From Clostridia bacterium (GTDB lineage Bacteria; Bacillota; Clostridia; Oscillospirales; CAG-272), in contig CAAGDE010000203.1 of NCBI GenBank assembly GCA_900768535.1, forward strand, positions 1 through 5,993: a stretch of 5,993 bases of DNA, written 5' to 3'. Below the pieces are notes generated by a model. It had not been told where the DNA came from. It ran no database searches and saw nothing but the letters and a program-made list of their open reading frames with translations. A program made the position numbers and the translations under genes. Positions 1 through 5,907 of the stretch are shown piece by piece (position 1 is the stretch's first letter; each line of letters opens with the position of its first letter).

Positions 1-18
1 AGTCTGTTCGGTACTTCA

Positions 19-119
19 GTCGGGGGTATGCCCTTCTCAGTGAAAGTTCTTGGGGTTCTTAGACCCTTCTTCCAAGAAGGGTCTAAGCAGGGTTTGGGAC
101 GGAGTCCCAAGGTCTTCCC
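19..119 (-). repeat. Structured 3'-end repeat, copy A (full length, ~101 bp)
   Basis: Read on the minus strand, this copy begins directly after the stop codon of the PH-domain gene (stop at 120-122). Its parts in order are: GGGAAGACC (119-111); a hairpin TTGGGAC/TCC/GTCCCAA (110-94); six bases; a perfect 14-bp stem (arms 87-74 and 71-58) with only two nominal loop bases; twelve bases; and a 27-nt tail (45-19) containing GAAGGGCATACCCCCG. The tail is identical, in inverted orientation, to 5933-5959. No U-tract follows either hairpin, so it is not a textbook intrinsic terminator, although it sits where one would be expected and no other terminator is visible for this operon. The likely role is a 3'-UTR structure (termination, RNA stability or a protein-binding site); this is inference. 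Confidence 0.85.
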
Positions 120-593
120 TCACCCCACCTCCGTATCAAAGCGGAAGTTGGAGAAGCGGGGGATGCCGGCGATTTGGAAGAAGAGGGAGTGGGAGCCGGG
201 GAGGGCGCCGGAGGGTTCGGTTTCCGCCTCGCCGCGGAAGCAGAGGCGACCGACATTGAAGAAGCGCTCCAGGGCGGACTGGCGGTATTCGATCTGGCGC
301 ACGTTGGTGACGATGAAATGCAGGAGCTTGTGATCGCCGCGCCGCACCTCGTAGTAGGCGGTGAACTCCACGGTATTGCCGTCGATGCGGAGCGTTGCGG
401 GACAGCCGAGCAGGTAGGTCAGGAACCAAACGAGGTTCAGCGCAAGCAGGATGAGGAAGGTCCACCACACCAGAGTCCGCGTCAGGGCAAGGATAATCAG
501 CGGAAGCAGAAAGAAGATTCCCGCCAGTGTCAGAACGCTTGACAGGAAGTCCCGCCGGCACAGATTGAAGATACGCAGGAGCCGGATTTTCAT
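120..593 (-). CDS. Small membrane protein with bacterial PH-like (bPH_2/DUF304-type) domain
   Basis: Encodes 157 residues. The N-terminal part has a short basic cytoplasmic stretch (MKIRLLRIFNLCRR) and two closely spaced hydrophobic segments (about residues 18-40 and 43-63), suggesting a membrane hairpin. The rest is soluble and beta-rich, beginning TLRIDGNTVEFTAYYEV. It contains IEYRQSALERFFNVGRLCF, which fits the 'I..v..rQS.leR.fgvG.l.v' pattern typical of bacterial PH-like domains in YdbS/YdbT-type proteins. The molecular function of such domains is mostly unknown; they are thought to mediate protein or membrane association. The ATG at 591-593 overlaps the TGA of the upstream gene (ATGA, 590-593) and has a strong Shine-Dalgarno, GAAGGGGGTG at 601-610, seven bases away, so translational coupling is expected. 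No separate promoter is seen. The stop is followed immediately by repeat copy A. The domain assignment is by motif only; the gene itself is secure. Confidence 0.8.
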   Translation of the reverse strand: MKIRLLRIFNLCRRDFLSSVLTLAGIFFLLPLIILALTRTLVWWTFLILLALNLVWFLTYLLGCPATLRIDGNTVEFTAYYEVRRGDHKLLHFIVTNVRQIEYRQSALERFFNVGRLCFRGEAETEPSGALPGSHSLFFQIAGIPRFSNFRFDTEVG

Positions 594-2038
594 TGGATGT
601 CACCCCCTTCGTCAATTGGTTTCGGCACCTCCGGGACATCCGGAAAGGCGTCCTTTTTCTCCATAAACAGGAGCATAAGCGCATAAATAATGGTAGGATA
701 AGTGGAGAAGAAAATCACTTCAAGCAGGCAGAAGACCAGCAGTCCCAGCACGCAGAGTCCCAGGAAGGACTTGTAGGGATCCGGCTTGCGGAACACCAGC
801 CGCACCGTGGTAAACCGGTGCCAGAGATACGCCGCGAAGGCAACCGCACCGCCCGACGACAGCACCTGCAAAGGGGTGTTGTGGTAGAGATAGGGGTAGA
901 CATCCTTGTGCCAGTCCACATAGGAAAAATCGGTATAGAAGCCGGCACCGAAGATGGGATACTCGCGGAATTTTTCAATGGCAGTGCTCCAGATCTCGAA
1001 CCGTCCGCGATCGGCAAGCCCCAAATCCAGCATGGTCCTGACCAGGTGAACGATTTTGCTCCGGAAGACGACAGCTACACCGGCCGCCGCAAGAATAATC
1101 AGCAAGGTAAAGATGCGGTTAACCTTCCGGTTCCGCCCGCTCGACAGCAGAAGCAAAAAGGAGAGCACGAGTGTGACGGTTGCGGCAAGCAGAGCACCCC
1201 GGCTCTGCGACATGACAACGCCGAGATACATCACCCCACCCGCCAAAAGTCCGAGCCACCCGTTGCGGTGCGAATGCGCGTAGTAGAATCCGGAGGGCAT
1301 CAGAAAAGCGAGCATTCCGCCCATGGCGTTGGAGTTCCCCCAGCCGAACAGCAGAGAGACCTTGTCAATCCCCCCGCTCGCGGTAAAGCGCATTCCGTCC
1401 GGTCCCGGATCCAGGAAGGTAAAGACCAGCTGGGATGTGATCATCAGCCCCAGCGCAAGCACGCAGGTCATAAAATAATCGAACACCGAGCGGTCAAACC
1501 GGACATACGCCGCAAACAGCAGGTAGAAGCCGACCAGCGCCGCCACCATGGTCAGGGGATAGATCATATCGGCAAAGCAGTAATAGCGGCTGCCGATACC
1601 GTTGAGCATCAGCGCACCGGAAAACAGCGCCAAGCCGACGAAGATCCGGCTGTGTGCCACGCCCCGGTTCGGGCGGTTCCGGGCAATAAAACAGAGCAGT
1701 CCGCCAACAATCAGGAGCACCAGAATATATTCCAGTGTCAGCGGAATATGCTCCAGGTAAAACTTGCTGTAATAGGGAATATTGGGACCGTGGACCGTTG
1801 GGATCATAAAGGTTACCGACATCACCGGCATCAGAAAAAAGCGGAGATCTGCGCAGACCAGACAGCCCGCCGCAACGGAAGCGATCAACAGTCCGCCAAA
1901 GAGGAATTCCTGGTAACCGCCGAACAGGAGCTGATCGTTCACGCGCAGGGTCGAATGCGCAAGAAAGACCAGCACGGCGGTGAGAATGATATACCCGCGG
2001 CTGTCAAAAAAACGCCGCAAACGGTTGGATAACACCAT
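590..2038 (-). CDS. O-antigen ligase / Wzy-type polymerase family membrane protein
   Basis: Encodes 482 residues with roughly 11-12 hydrophobic segments. Family hallmarks of the Wzy_C (O-antigen ligase-like) superfamily are: WGNSNAMGGMLAFLMP (233-248); SQSRGALLA (277-285) within a membrane segment; then an extracytoplasmic-type loop with GRFEIWSTAIEKFREYPIF (345-363) followed by GAGF, and YHNTPLQVLSSGG (385-397). R280, the arginines at 344/346 and H386 are candidates for the conserved Arg/His residues known in WaaL-type enzymes; this correspondence is inferred. Such proteins transfer or polymerise undecaprenyl-linked glycans at the outer membrane face. In a Gram-positive-type cell without LPS the acceptor is unknown, so a surface-polysaccharide polymerase or glycopolymer ligase is more likely than a true O-antigen ligase. 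The frame stays open upstream to 2425, but the ATG at 2036-2038 is preferred: it has AAAGGATG at 2043-2050 and a promoter lies inside the upstream open stretch. The C-terminal tail is charged and proline-rich. It is first gene of an operon with the PH-domain gene. Confidence 0.87.
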   Translation of the reverse strand: MVLSNRLRRFFDSRGYIILTAVLVFLAHSTLRVNDQLLFGGYQEFLFGGLLIASVAAGCLVCADLRFFLMPVMSVTFMIPTVHGPNIPYYSKFYLEHIPLTLEYILVLLIVGGLLCFIARNRPNRGVAHSRIFVGLALFSGALMLNGIGSRYYCFADMIYPLTMVAALVGFYLLFAAYVRFDRSVFDYFMTCVLALGLMITSQLVFTFLDPGPDGMRFTASGGIDKVSLLFGWGNSNAMGGMLAFLMPSGFYYAHSHRNGWLGLLAGGVMYLGVVMSQSRGALLAATVTLVLSFLLLLSSGRNRKVNRIFTLLIILAAAGVAVVFRSKIVHLVRTMLDLGLADRGRFEIWSTAIEKFREYPIFGAGFYTDFSYVDWHKDVYPYLYHNTPLQVLSSGGAVAFAAYLWHRFTTVRLVFRKPDPYKSFLGLCVLGLLVFCLLEVIFFSTYPTIIYALMLLFMEKKDAFPDVPEVPKPIDEGGDIQ

Positions 2039-2089
2039 AAAACATCCTTTCGTGCATGATCGGATCGAAATGAAATGATCTATTGTTTT

Positions 2090-2118
2090 ATTGTACCACA
2101 TTTTCGCCCGGATTGCAA
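2090..2118 (-). promoter_or_regulatory. Sigma-A-type promoter of the O-antigen-ligase-like/PH operon
   Basis: On the minus strand, TTGCAA (2118-2113) is separated by exactly 17 bp from TACAAT (2095-2090). The -10 box is preceded by TGG, giving an extended -10 (TGn). Transcription would start near 2083, leaving a leader of about 45 nt before the ATG at 2038. The match to the housekeeping consensus is good and the position fits the chosen start codon. Confidence 0.75.
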
Positions 2119-2186
2119 CTCTTTTTACAAAAAAGCCGCAAAAGAATTTCTTCCGTTCCGGCTGTGTCCTGAACTTTCCGGACAGC

Positions 2187-2223
2187 AAAAAGCACCGGAT
2201 CCCCAATCGGTTCACCGGTGCTT
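2187..2223 (-). terminator. Probable rho-independent terminator of groES-groEL
   Basis: Reading the minus strand, AAGCACCGG (2223-2215) pairs with CCGGTGCTT (2198-2190) to form a 9-bp stem with a 16-nt loop, followed directly by a run of T (2191-2187, five Ts continuous with the stem end). It lies about 130 bases past the groEL stop and upstream of the next promoter. The loop is longer than usual and the T-run is short, so efficiency is uncertain. Confidence 0.6.
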
Positions 2224-2260
2224 GATCAAACCTTCTCGGAGAGGGCATCAATCCCCCTCT

Positions 2261-2341
2261 TTGAAAGTTCCTGAAGATTCCCAAGGAACTTCTTCGGGGG
2301 AAGTCCCTCAGGAAGGGTTTGGGACAGCGTCCCAAGGTCTT
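2261..2341 (-). repeat. Structured 3'-end repeat, copy B (divergent, different tail)
   Basis: The copy begins ten bases after the groEL stop (2352-2354). Its first part, AAGACCTTGGGAC and onward (2341 downward), differs from copy A at only two positions over about 28 bases, both in the hairpin loop (TTGGGAC/GCT/GTCCCAA, 2335-2319). The second hairpin is unrelated in sequence but still present: an outer 7-bp stem (2314-2308 with 2274-2268) and an inner 8-bp stem (2307-2300 with 2292-2285). One position of the inner stem is a G-T pair when read as minus-strand RNA and a mismatch on the plus strand, which favours the groEL transcript as the folding strand. AACTTTCA (2269-2262) matches the end of copy A's linker, but the 27-nt tail is absent. 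Confidence 0.75.
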
Positions 2342-2351
2342 TGTCTTTCTA

Positions 2352-3983
2352 TCAGTACATACCGCCCATGCCGCCGGCTGCGGGTGCCGCGGGTGCCGGC
2401 TCAGGCTCCTTTTGGTTGGCAACAACCGCCTCGGTGGTCAGGATGACCGATGCGATGGACGCCGCGTTCTGCAGAGCGCTCCGCGTCACCTTGGTCGGGT
2501 CAACGATGCCGCTTGCGACCATGTCGCAGTAGGTTTCGTTGTACGCGTCAAAGCCGTAGCCCTCCTTGCCGCTGTTCATGATCTTATCGACCACAACGCC
2601 GCCGTCAAAGCCCGCGTTCACCGCGATCTGACGAACCGGCTCCTCCAGCGCCTTGACAACGATGCGGACACCGGTCTTCTCGTCGCCCTCTACGCTGTCA
2701 ACCAGCTTTGCAACCTCCGGAATGACGTTCAGGTAAGCGGTTCCGCCGCCTGCCACAATGCCTTCCTCCACAGCCGCCTTGGTTGCGTTGAGCGCGTCCT
2801 CGATGCGGAGCTTCTTCTCCTTCATCTCTGCCTCGGTAGCGGCACCGACCTTGATGACCGCAACACCGCCGGCGAGCTTTGCCAGTCTCTCCTGCAGCTT
2901 CTCACGGTCGAAGTCGGACGTCGTTGTCTCAATCGCCGCACGGATCTGCGCCACACGTGCCTTGATGTCATCGCTGTTGCCGGCACCGCCGACGATGATG
3001 GTATGCTCCTTGTTGACCTTGACCTGACGTGCGCGACCGAGCATATCGATCGTGGTATCCTTCAGCTCCAGACCCACCTCGGAGGAGATGACCTGACCGC
3101 CGGTGAGGATAGCGATATCCTGCAGCATTTCCTTGCGTCTGTCACCGAAGCCCGGTGCCTTGACCGCGACGCAGTTGAACACGCCACGCAGCTTGTTCAG
3201 CACCAGCGTGGTCAGCGCTTCGCCTTCCACGTCCTCGGCGATGATCAGCAGCTTCTTGCCGGACTGCACGATCTGCTCCAGGAGCGGCAGCAGATCCTGA
3301 ATGTTCGAAATCTTCTTATCGGTAATCAGCAGGAGCGCGTCATCCAGGACCGCCTCCATCTTATCCATATCGGTTGCCATGTAGGGCGACAGATAGCCGC
3401 GGTCGAACTGCATTCCCTCGACCACCTCGGAGTAGGTGTCCGCAGACTTGGACTCCTCAATGGTGATGACGCCGTCCGATGTCACCTTCTCCATTGCGTC
3501 CGCAATCAGCTGACCGATGACCTCATCCCCGGCAGAGATCGTGCCGACCCGTGCGATATCCGCCGTGCCGTTGACCTTTTTGGAGTGCGCGACCAGCGAA
3601 GCAACCGCCGCATCGACCGCCTTCTTCATTCCCTTCCGGACAACCATCGGGTTGGCTCCTGCGGTCACGTTCTTCATGCCCTCACGGATAAATGCCTGCG
3701 CCAGGAGCGTTGCGGTGGTCGTGCCGTCGCCTGCCGCATCGTTGGTCTTGGTTGCAACCTCTTTGACCAGCTGTGCGCCCATGTTCTCGGCTTCGTCCTC
3801 CAGCTCAATCTCCTTTGCGATGGTCACACCGTCATTGGTGATCAGCGGCGAGCCGTACTTCTTGTCCAGGACAACGTTTCTGCCCTTCGGCCCCAGTGTG
3901 ATCTTGACGGTATCCGCCAGCTTATCCACGCCGCGCACCAGTGCGTTGCGTGCTTCCATTCCGTAAAAAATATCCTTTGCCAT
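2352..3983 (-). CDS. groEL: Chaperonin GroEL (Hsp60)
   Basis: Encodes 543 residues, the usual length for a bacterial GroEL. It forms the double-ring ATP-driven folding chamber in the cytoplasm and works with GroES. Visible hallmarks are GPKGRNVVLD (31-40), the nucleotide-binding NDAAGDGTTT (81-90) with D86 matching the catalytic-site Asp of E. coli D87, GANPM (109-113), FDRGYLSPYM (193-202), GFGDRRKEML (278-287), IEDAL with D396 (equivalent of E. coli D398), the family signature AAVEEGIVAGGG (403-414) and a GGMGGMY C-terminus. The ATG at 3981-3983 is preceded by AAGGGGGA (3998-3991) seven bases upstream. groES ends 17 bases before it, so the two are co-transcribed from the CIRCE-controlled promoter. 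Repeat copy B and a hairpin terminator follow. Nothing suggests damage or a divergent paralogue. Confidence 0.99.
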   Translation of the reverse strand: MAKDIFYGMEARNALVRGVDKLADTVKITLGPKGRNVVLDKKYGSPLITNDGVTIAKEIELEDEAENMGAQLVKEVATKTNDAAGDGTTTATLLAQAFIREGMKNVTAGANPMVVRKGMKKAVDAAVASLVAHSKKVNGTADIARVGTISAGDEVIGQLIADAMEKVTSDGVITIEESKSADTYSEVVEGMQFDRGYLSPYMATDMDKMEAVLDDALLLITDKKISNIQDLLPLLEQIVQSGKKLLIIAEDVEGEALTTLVLNKLRGVFNCVAVKAPGFGDRRKEMLQDIAILTGGQVISSEVGLELKDTTIDMLGRARQVKVNKEHTIIVGGAGNSDDIKARVAQIRAAIETTTSDFDREKLQERLAKLAGGVAVIKVGAATEAEMKEKKLRIEDALNATKAAVEEGIVAGGGTAYLNVIPEVAKLVDSVEGDEKTGVRIVVKALEEPVRQIAVNAGFDGGVVVDKIMNSGKEGYGFDAYNETYCDMVASGIVDPTKVTRSALQNAASIASVILTTEAVVANQKEPEPAPAAPAAGGMGGMY

Positions 3984-4000
3984 GATTGATTCCCCCTTGC

Positions 4001-4288
4001 TTATTCGACGATTGCGAGAATGTCGCTCTGCTTGACGATGTTGTACTCAACGCCGTCCATTTTGATCTCGGTTCCTGTGTATTTGGAAGTGATGACTCTG
4101 TCTCCGACCTTGACGTTCATCGGAAGCAGCTTGCCGTCATCGCTGTGTGCGCCGGGACCGACCGCCACAACAACCGCCACCTGCGGCTTCTCCTGTGCGG
4201 ATGCCGTCAGGAAAATACCTGCTTTGGTTTTTTCTTCAGCTTCGATCGCCTTGACAACCACGCGATCCTCTAACGGTTTGATGTTCAT
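4001..4288 (-). CDS. groES: Co-chaperonin GroES (Hsp10)
   Basis: Encodes 95 residues starting MNIKPLEDRVVVK, a typical GroES opening. It forms the heptameric lid on the GroEL ring. The mobile loop lies around residues 16-34 (EAEEKTKAGIFLTASAQEK), where the hydrophobic tripeptide that contacts GroEL is I25-F26-L27 rather than the common I-V-L. VGPGAHSDDG (43-52), KVGDRVITSKYTGTEI (60-75) and the C-terminal SDILAIVE are family features. The frame is open for seven more codons to an ATG at 4309, but the ATG at 4286-4288 is chosen because a perfect AGGAGG (4303-4298) stands nine bases upstream of it and because it gives the family's standard N-terminus. It is first gene of the operon with groEL and downstream of CIRCE. 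Confidence 0.98.
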   Translation of the reverse strand: MNIKPLEDRVVVKAIEAEEKTKAGIFLTASAQEKPQVAVVVAVGPGAHSDDGKLLPMNVKVGDRVITSKYTGTEIKMDGVEYNIVKQSDILAIVE

Positions 4289-4323
4289 TTTTATGTTCCT
4301 CCTTGTCATTTCTCACTCGGCGA

Positions 4324-4350
4324 TTAGCACTCAATGTCTTCGAGTGCCAA
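4324..4350 (-). promoter_or_regulatory. CIRCE operator (HrcA repressor site)
   Basis: The plus strand reads TTAGCACTC (4324-4332), a 9-base spacer, then GAGTGCCAA (4342-4350). This matches the CIRCE consensus TTAGCACTC-N9-GAGTGCTAA with one substitution (C for T at 4348). It lies between the groES promoter and its ribosome binding site, so bound HrcA would block early transcription and the operon would be induced by heat or unfolded protein. hrcA itself is not in the window. Confidence 0.95.
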
Positions 4351-4362
4351 CCTTATGCTTAT

Positions 4363-4390
4363 ATTTTATCCCATTTTCCGGAAAAATCAA
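4363..4390 (-). promoter_or_regulatory. Probable sigma-A promoter of groES-groEL
   Basis: On the minus strand TTGATT (4390-4385) is followed after 16 bp by TAAAAT (4368-4363). This puts the start site near 4356, with the CIRCE arms just inside the transcribed region, the classic arrangement for HrcA-controlled groESL operons. An alternative -10, TATAAG (4363-4358), would give too long a spacer with this -35. Confidence 0.7.
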
Positions 4391-4440
4391 GCCCTTTTTG
4401 CCAATATTCACATAATATTAACAAATTAAATCACATTCAG

Positions 4441-4457
4441 GCGCTCCGGAGTGCTAA
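4441..4457. other. CIRCE-half-site-containing palindrome in the divergent intergenic region
   Basis: An exact CIRCE right arm, GAGTGCTAA, occurs at 4449-4457. Its left neighbour GCGCTC makes a near-perfect 14-bp palindrome, GCGCTCCGGAGTGC (4441-4454, one G-T position), but without the nine-base spacer of a real CIRCE. It lies about 90 bp beyond the true operator, on the symporter side. It could be a chance match, a relic, or a site for another regulator; the spacing argues against normal HrcA binding. Confidence 0.35.
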
Positions 4458-4548
4458 AACAGGCTTTTCGGAAGCCGGAATGATTCTCTCCCCCGTTTCA
4501 TACACTGTTCTGATGACATTTTTTTAAAAATGAAAGGATGGGACGATC

Positions 4549-5907
4549 ATGAAATCATCGCTCATTTGGCTTTTGGAGGGCGGTGCCATTCCCGCCCTGC
4601 TTTGCATCTCCGGACTGTTCTTCCTGTTTTATCTGAAGGGCTACCCCTTCCGGACGCCCCGCCGGATGGTGCGCGCCATGATGCACCGGAGCGGCTCCGG
4701 CGTCTCCCCTTTCCGTGCCGTTACACTGGCGCTGGCGGGAACGCTCGGCGTTGGGAACATTGTCGGCGTTGCCAATGCGCTGTGGCTGGGCGGCGCCGGG
4801 GCGCTGTTCTGGATGTGGGTCTCCGCTCTGCTTGCCATGCTTCTCAAATATGCCGAGATTCTGCTTGCCGTTTCCCACCGGCGGACCGCCCCGGACGGCT
4901 CCCATTCCGGCGGCGCTGTCCGGTACATCCGCGACCGCTTCCCCTCCCGCGCCGGAACGGTTCTTGCCGCGGTCTTCGGACTGCTGACCGTTCTGGACGC
5001 CTGGAGCATGGGGTGCGTCATTCAGGTCAACGCCGTTGCCTCCGCGCTCCACGGGACGCTCGGAATGCCCCTCCCGGCGGTTGGAATTCTGTTGCTGCTG
5101 ATCTCGGTTCCGGTCATTCTGCGCTCCCCTCGCGCCGTCTCCGCACTGACCGAATACCTCGTCCCCATCATGTCGCTCGGCTACCTTGTCCTCTCGGTCG
5201 CCGTCCTCATTCTCCGCCGCGCGGCTTTGCCGGAGGTGCTTGCGTCCGTGTTCCGGGAGGCGTTCCGCCCGCAGAGCGCGCTTGGCGGTGCCGCCGGCTT
5301 TCTGACCTCCCGTGCGCTCCGGATCGGCACCATGCGCGGTCTGCTCTCCAATGAAGCCGGCTGCGGAACCGCGCCCACCGCGCACGCCTGCGCCTCCACC
5401 GACTCCCCTGCCTCACAGGGTGTCTGGGGGATTTTTGAGGTCTTTGCGGATACGATCCTGCTTTGCACCGTGACCGCACTGGTCATTCTCGTCAGCTTTC
5501 CCTCCGTCCGCGCCTGGGGCGATGATGCCGTCATGATGACCATCAGCGCCTACACCGGCGTGCTTGGCGGCTGGGCGAAGTGGTTCTTCTGTGCGGCGGT
5601 CTTCTGCTTCGGCTATGCGACCGTCATCTGCTGGGCCGGCTACGGACGGGAGGCTCTGCGGACAATCACCCGGCGAAAGCTCCCCCTTCTGCTCTATCTC
5701 CTCGTTTTCGCGCTCTGCATCCCCCTCGGCGCCGTCCTTGCCCCGTCCTCCGTGTGGGCAGTCTCCGATTTTGCCATTGCCTCCATGACCGCCATCAACC
5801 TTTTCGTCCTCCTCGCCTGCCGCCGCGAAATCCGCTCCGAAACGTTGCAGAGGTTTGGAGGGAAGACCTTGGGGCTCCGCCCCAAACCCCGCCTAAACCT
5901 TTCTTAG
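4549..5907 (+). CDS. Alanine/glycine:cation symporter family protein (AGCS)
   Basis: Encodes 452 residues with about 10-11 membrane segments. Members of this family (AlsT/AgcS type, LeuT-like fold) import alanine or glycine with sodium or protons across the cytoplasmic membrane. Visible hallmarks are SPFRAVTLALAGTLGVGNIV (53-72) followed by GVANALWLGG, GALFWMWVSALLAMLLKYAE (84-103), GCVIQVNAVASAL (155-167), and GLLSNEAGCGTAPTAHA (264-280) followed by GVWGIFEVFADTILLCTVTALVIL (given here only as position 291-314). The usual C-terminal 'YGE.C..Y' motif is replaced by YGREALRTI (365-373), so this is a somewhat divergent member and substrate is uncertain. The ATG at 4549 has AAAGGATG at 4533-4540. 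No clear promoter was found in the 158 bp between the groES -35 box and this start. The last 15 residues, GKTLGLRPKPRLNLS, and the TAG stop are encoded by repeat copy C, so the C-terminus is not ancestral. Confidence 0.92.
   Translation: MKSSLIWLLEGGAIPALLCISGLFFLFYLKGYPFRTPRRMVRAMMHRSGSGVSPFRAVTLALAGTLGVGNIVGVANALWLGGAGALFWMWVSALLAMLLKYAEILLAVSHRRTAPDGSHSGGAVRYIRDRFPSRAGTVLAAVFGLLTVLDAWSMGCVIQVNAVASALHGTLGMPLPAVGILLLLISVPVILRSPRAVSALTEYLVPIMSLGYLVLSVAVLILRRAALPEVLASVFREAFRPQSALGGAAGFLTSRALRIGTMRGLLSNEAGCGTAPTAHACASTDSPASQGVWGIFEVFADTILLCTVTALVILVSFPSVRAWGDDAVMMTISAYTGVLGGWAKWFFCAAVFCFGYATVICWAGYGREALRTITRRKLPLLLYLLVFALCIPLGAVLAPSSVWAVSDFAIASMTAINLFVLLACRREIRSETLQRFGGKTLGLRPKPRLNLS

Larger units (their letters stand above)
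2039..2351. other. Intergenic region between groEL and the O-antigen-ligase-like gene
   Basis: This 313-bp non-coding gap contains, in minus-strand order, repeat copy B, a hairpin terminator for groES-groEL, a second imperfect inverted repeat (GCTGTCC/GGACAC-AGC, about 2161-2186), then the promoter and leader of the next operon. Open frames crossing it are accounted for by these signals and by the antisense side of groEL. No small gene with a convincing ribosome binding site was seen. Confidence 0.7.

Noticed and set aside
593..2032. A 479-codon open frame on the plus strand, antisense to the O-antigen-ligase-like gene.
   Set aside because: The protein is highly polar, rich in Gln, His and Arg, which is what the antisense of a membrane protein yields. 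The opposite strand has family motifs, promoter and ribosome binding sites.
2039..2425. Upstream extension of the O-antigen-ligase-like gene by 129 codons.
   Set aside because: The extension would run through the groEL terminator, repeat B and the gene's own promoter, and a good ribosome binding site precedes the internal ATG at 2038.
2319..3989. A 556-codon open frame on the plus strand, antisense to groEL.
   Set aside because: It is a complement shadow of the well-supported groEL gene in a GC-rich genome. Its product is rich in His, Arg, Leu and Asp with no recognisable domain, and it has no convincing ribosome binding site.
4404..4431. AT-rich stretch with TAATAT and TTAAAT as a promoter for the symporter.
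   Set aside because: No -35-like box lies at 16-18 bp from either candidate -10, so I could not support a specific promoter.
4462..4476. Small hairpin GGCTT-TTCGG-AAGCC between groES and the symporter as a possible terminator.
   Set aside because: The stem is only 5 bp, and the T-rich stretch on the minus strand is interrupted. It also lies upstream of both divergent genes, where no transcript is known to end.
4530..5354. A 274-codon open frame overlapping the start of the symporter in another frame.
   Set aside because: It is very rich in Arg, Pro, His and Cys, typical of a frame shadow, while the symporter frame carries clear family motifs and the ribosome binding site.
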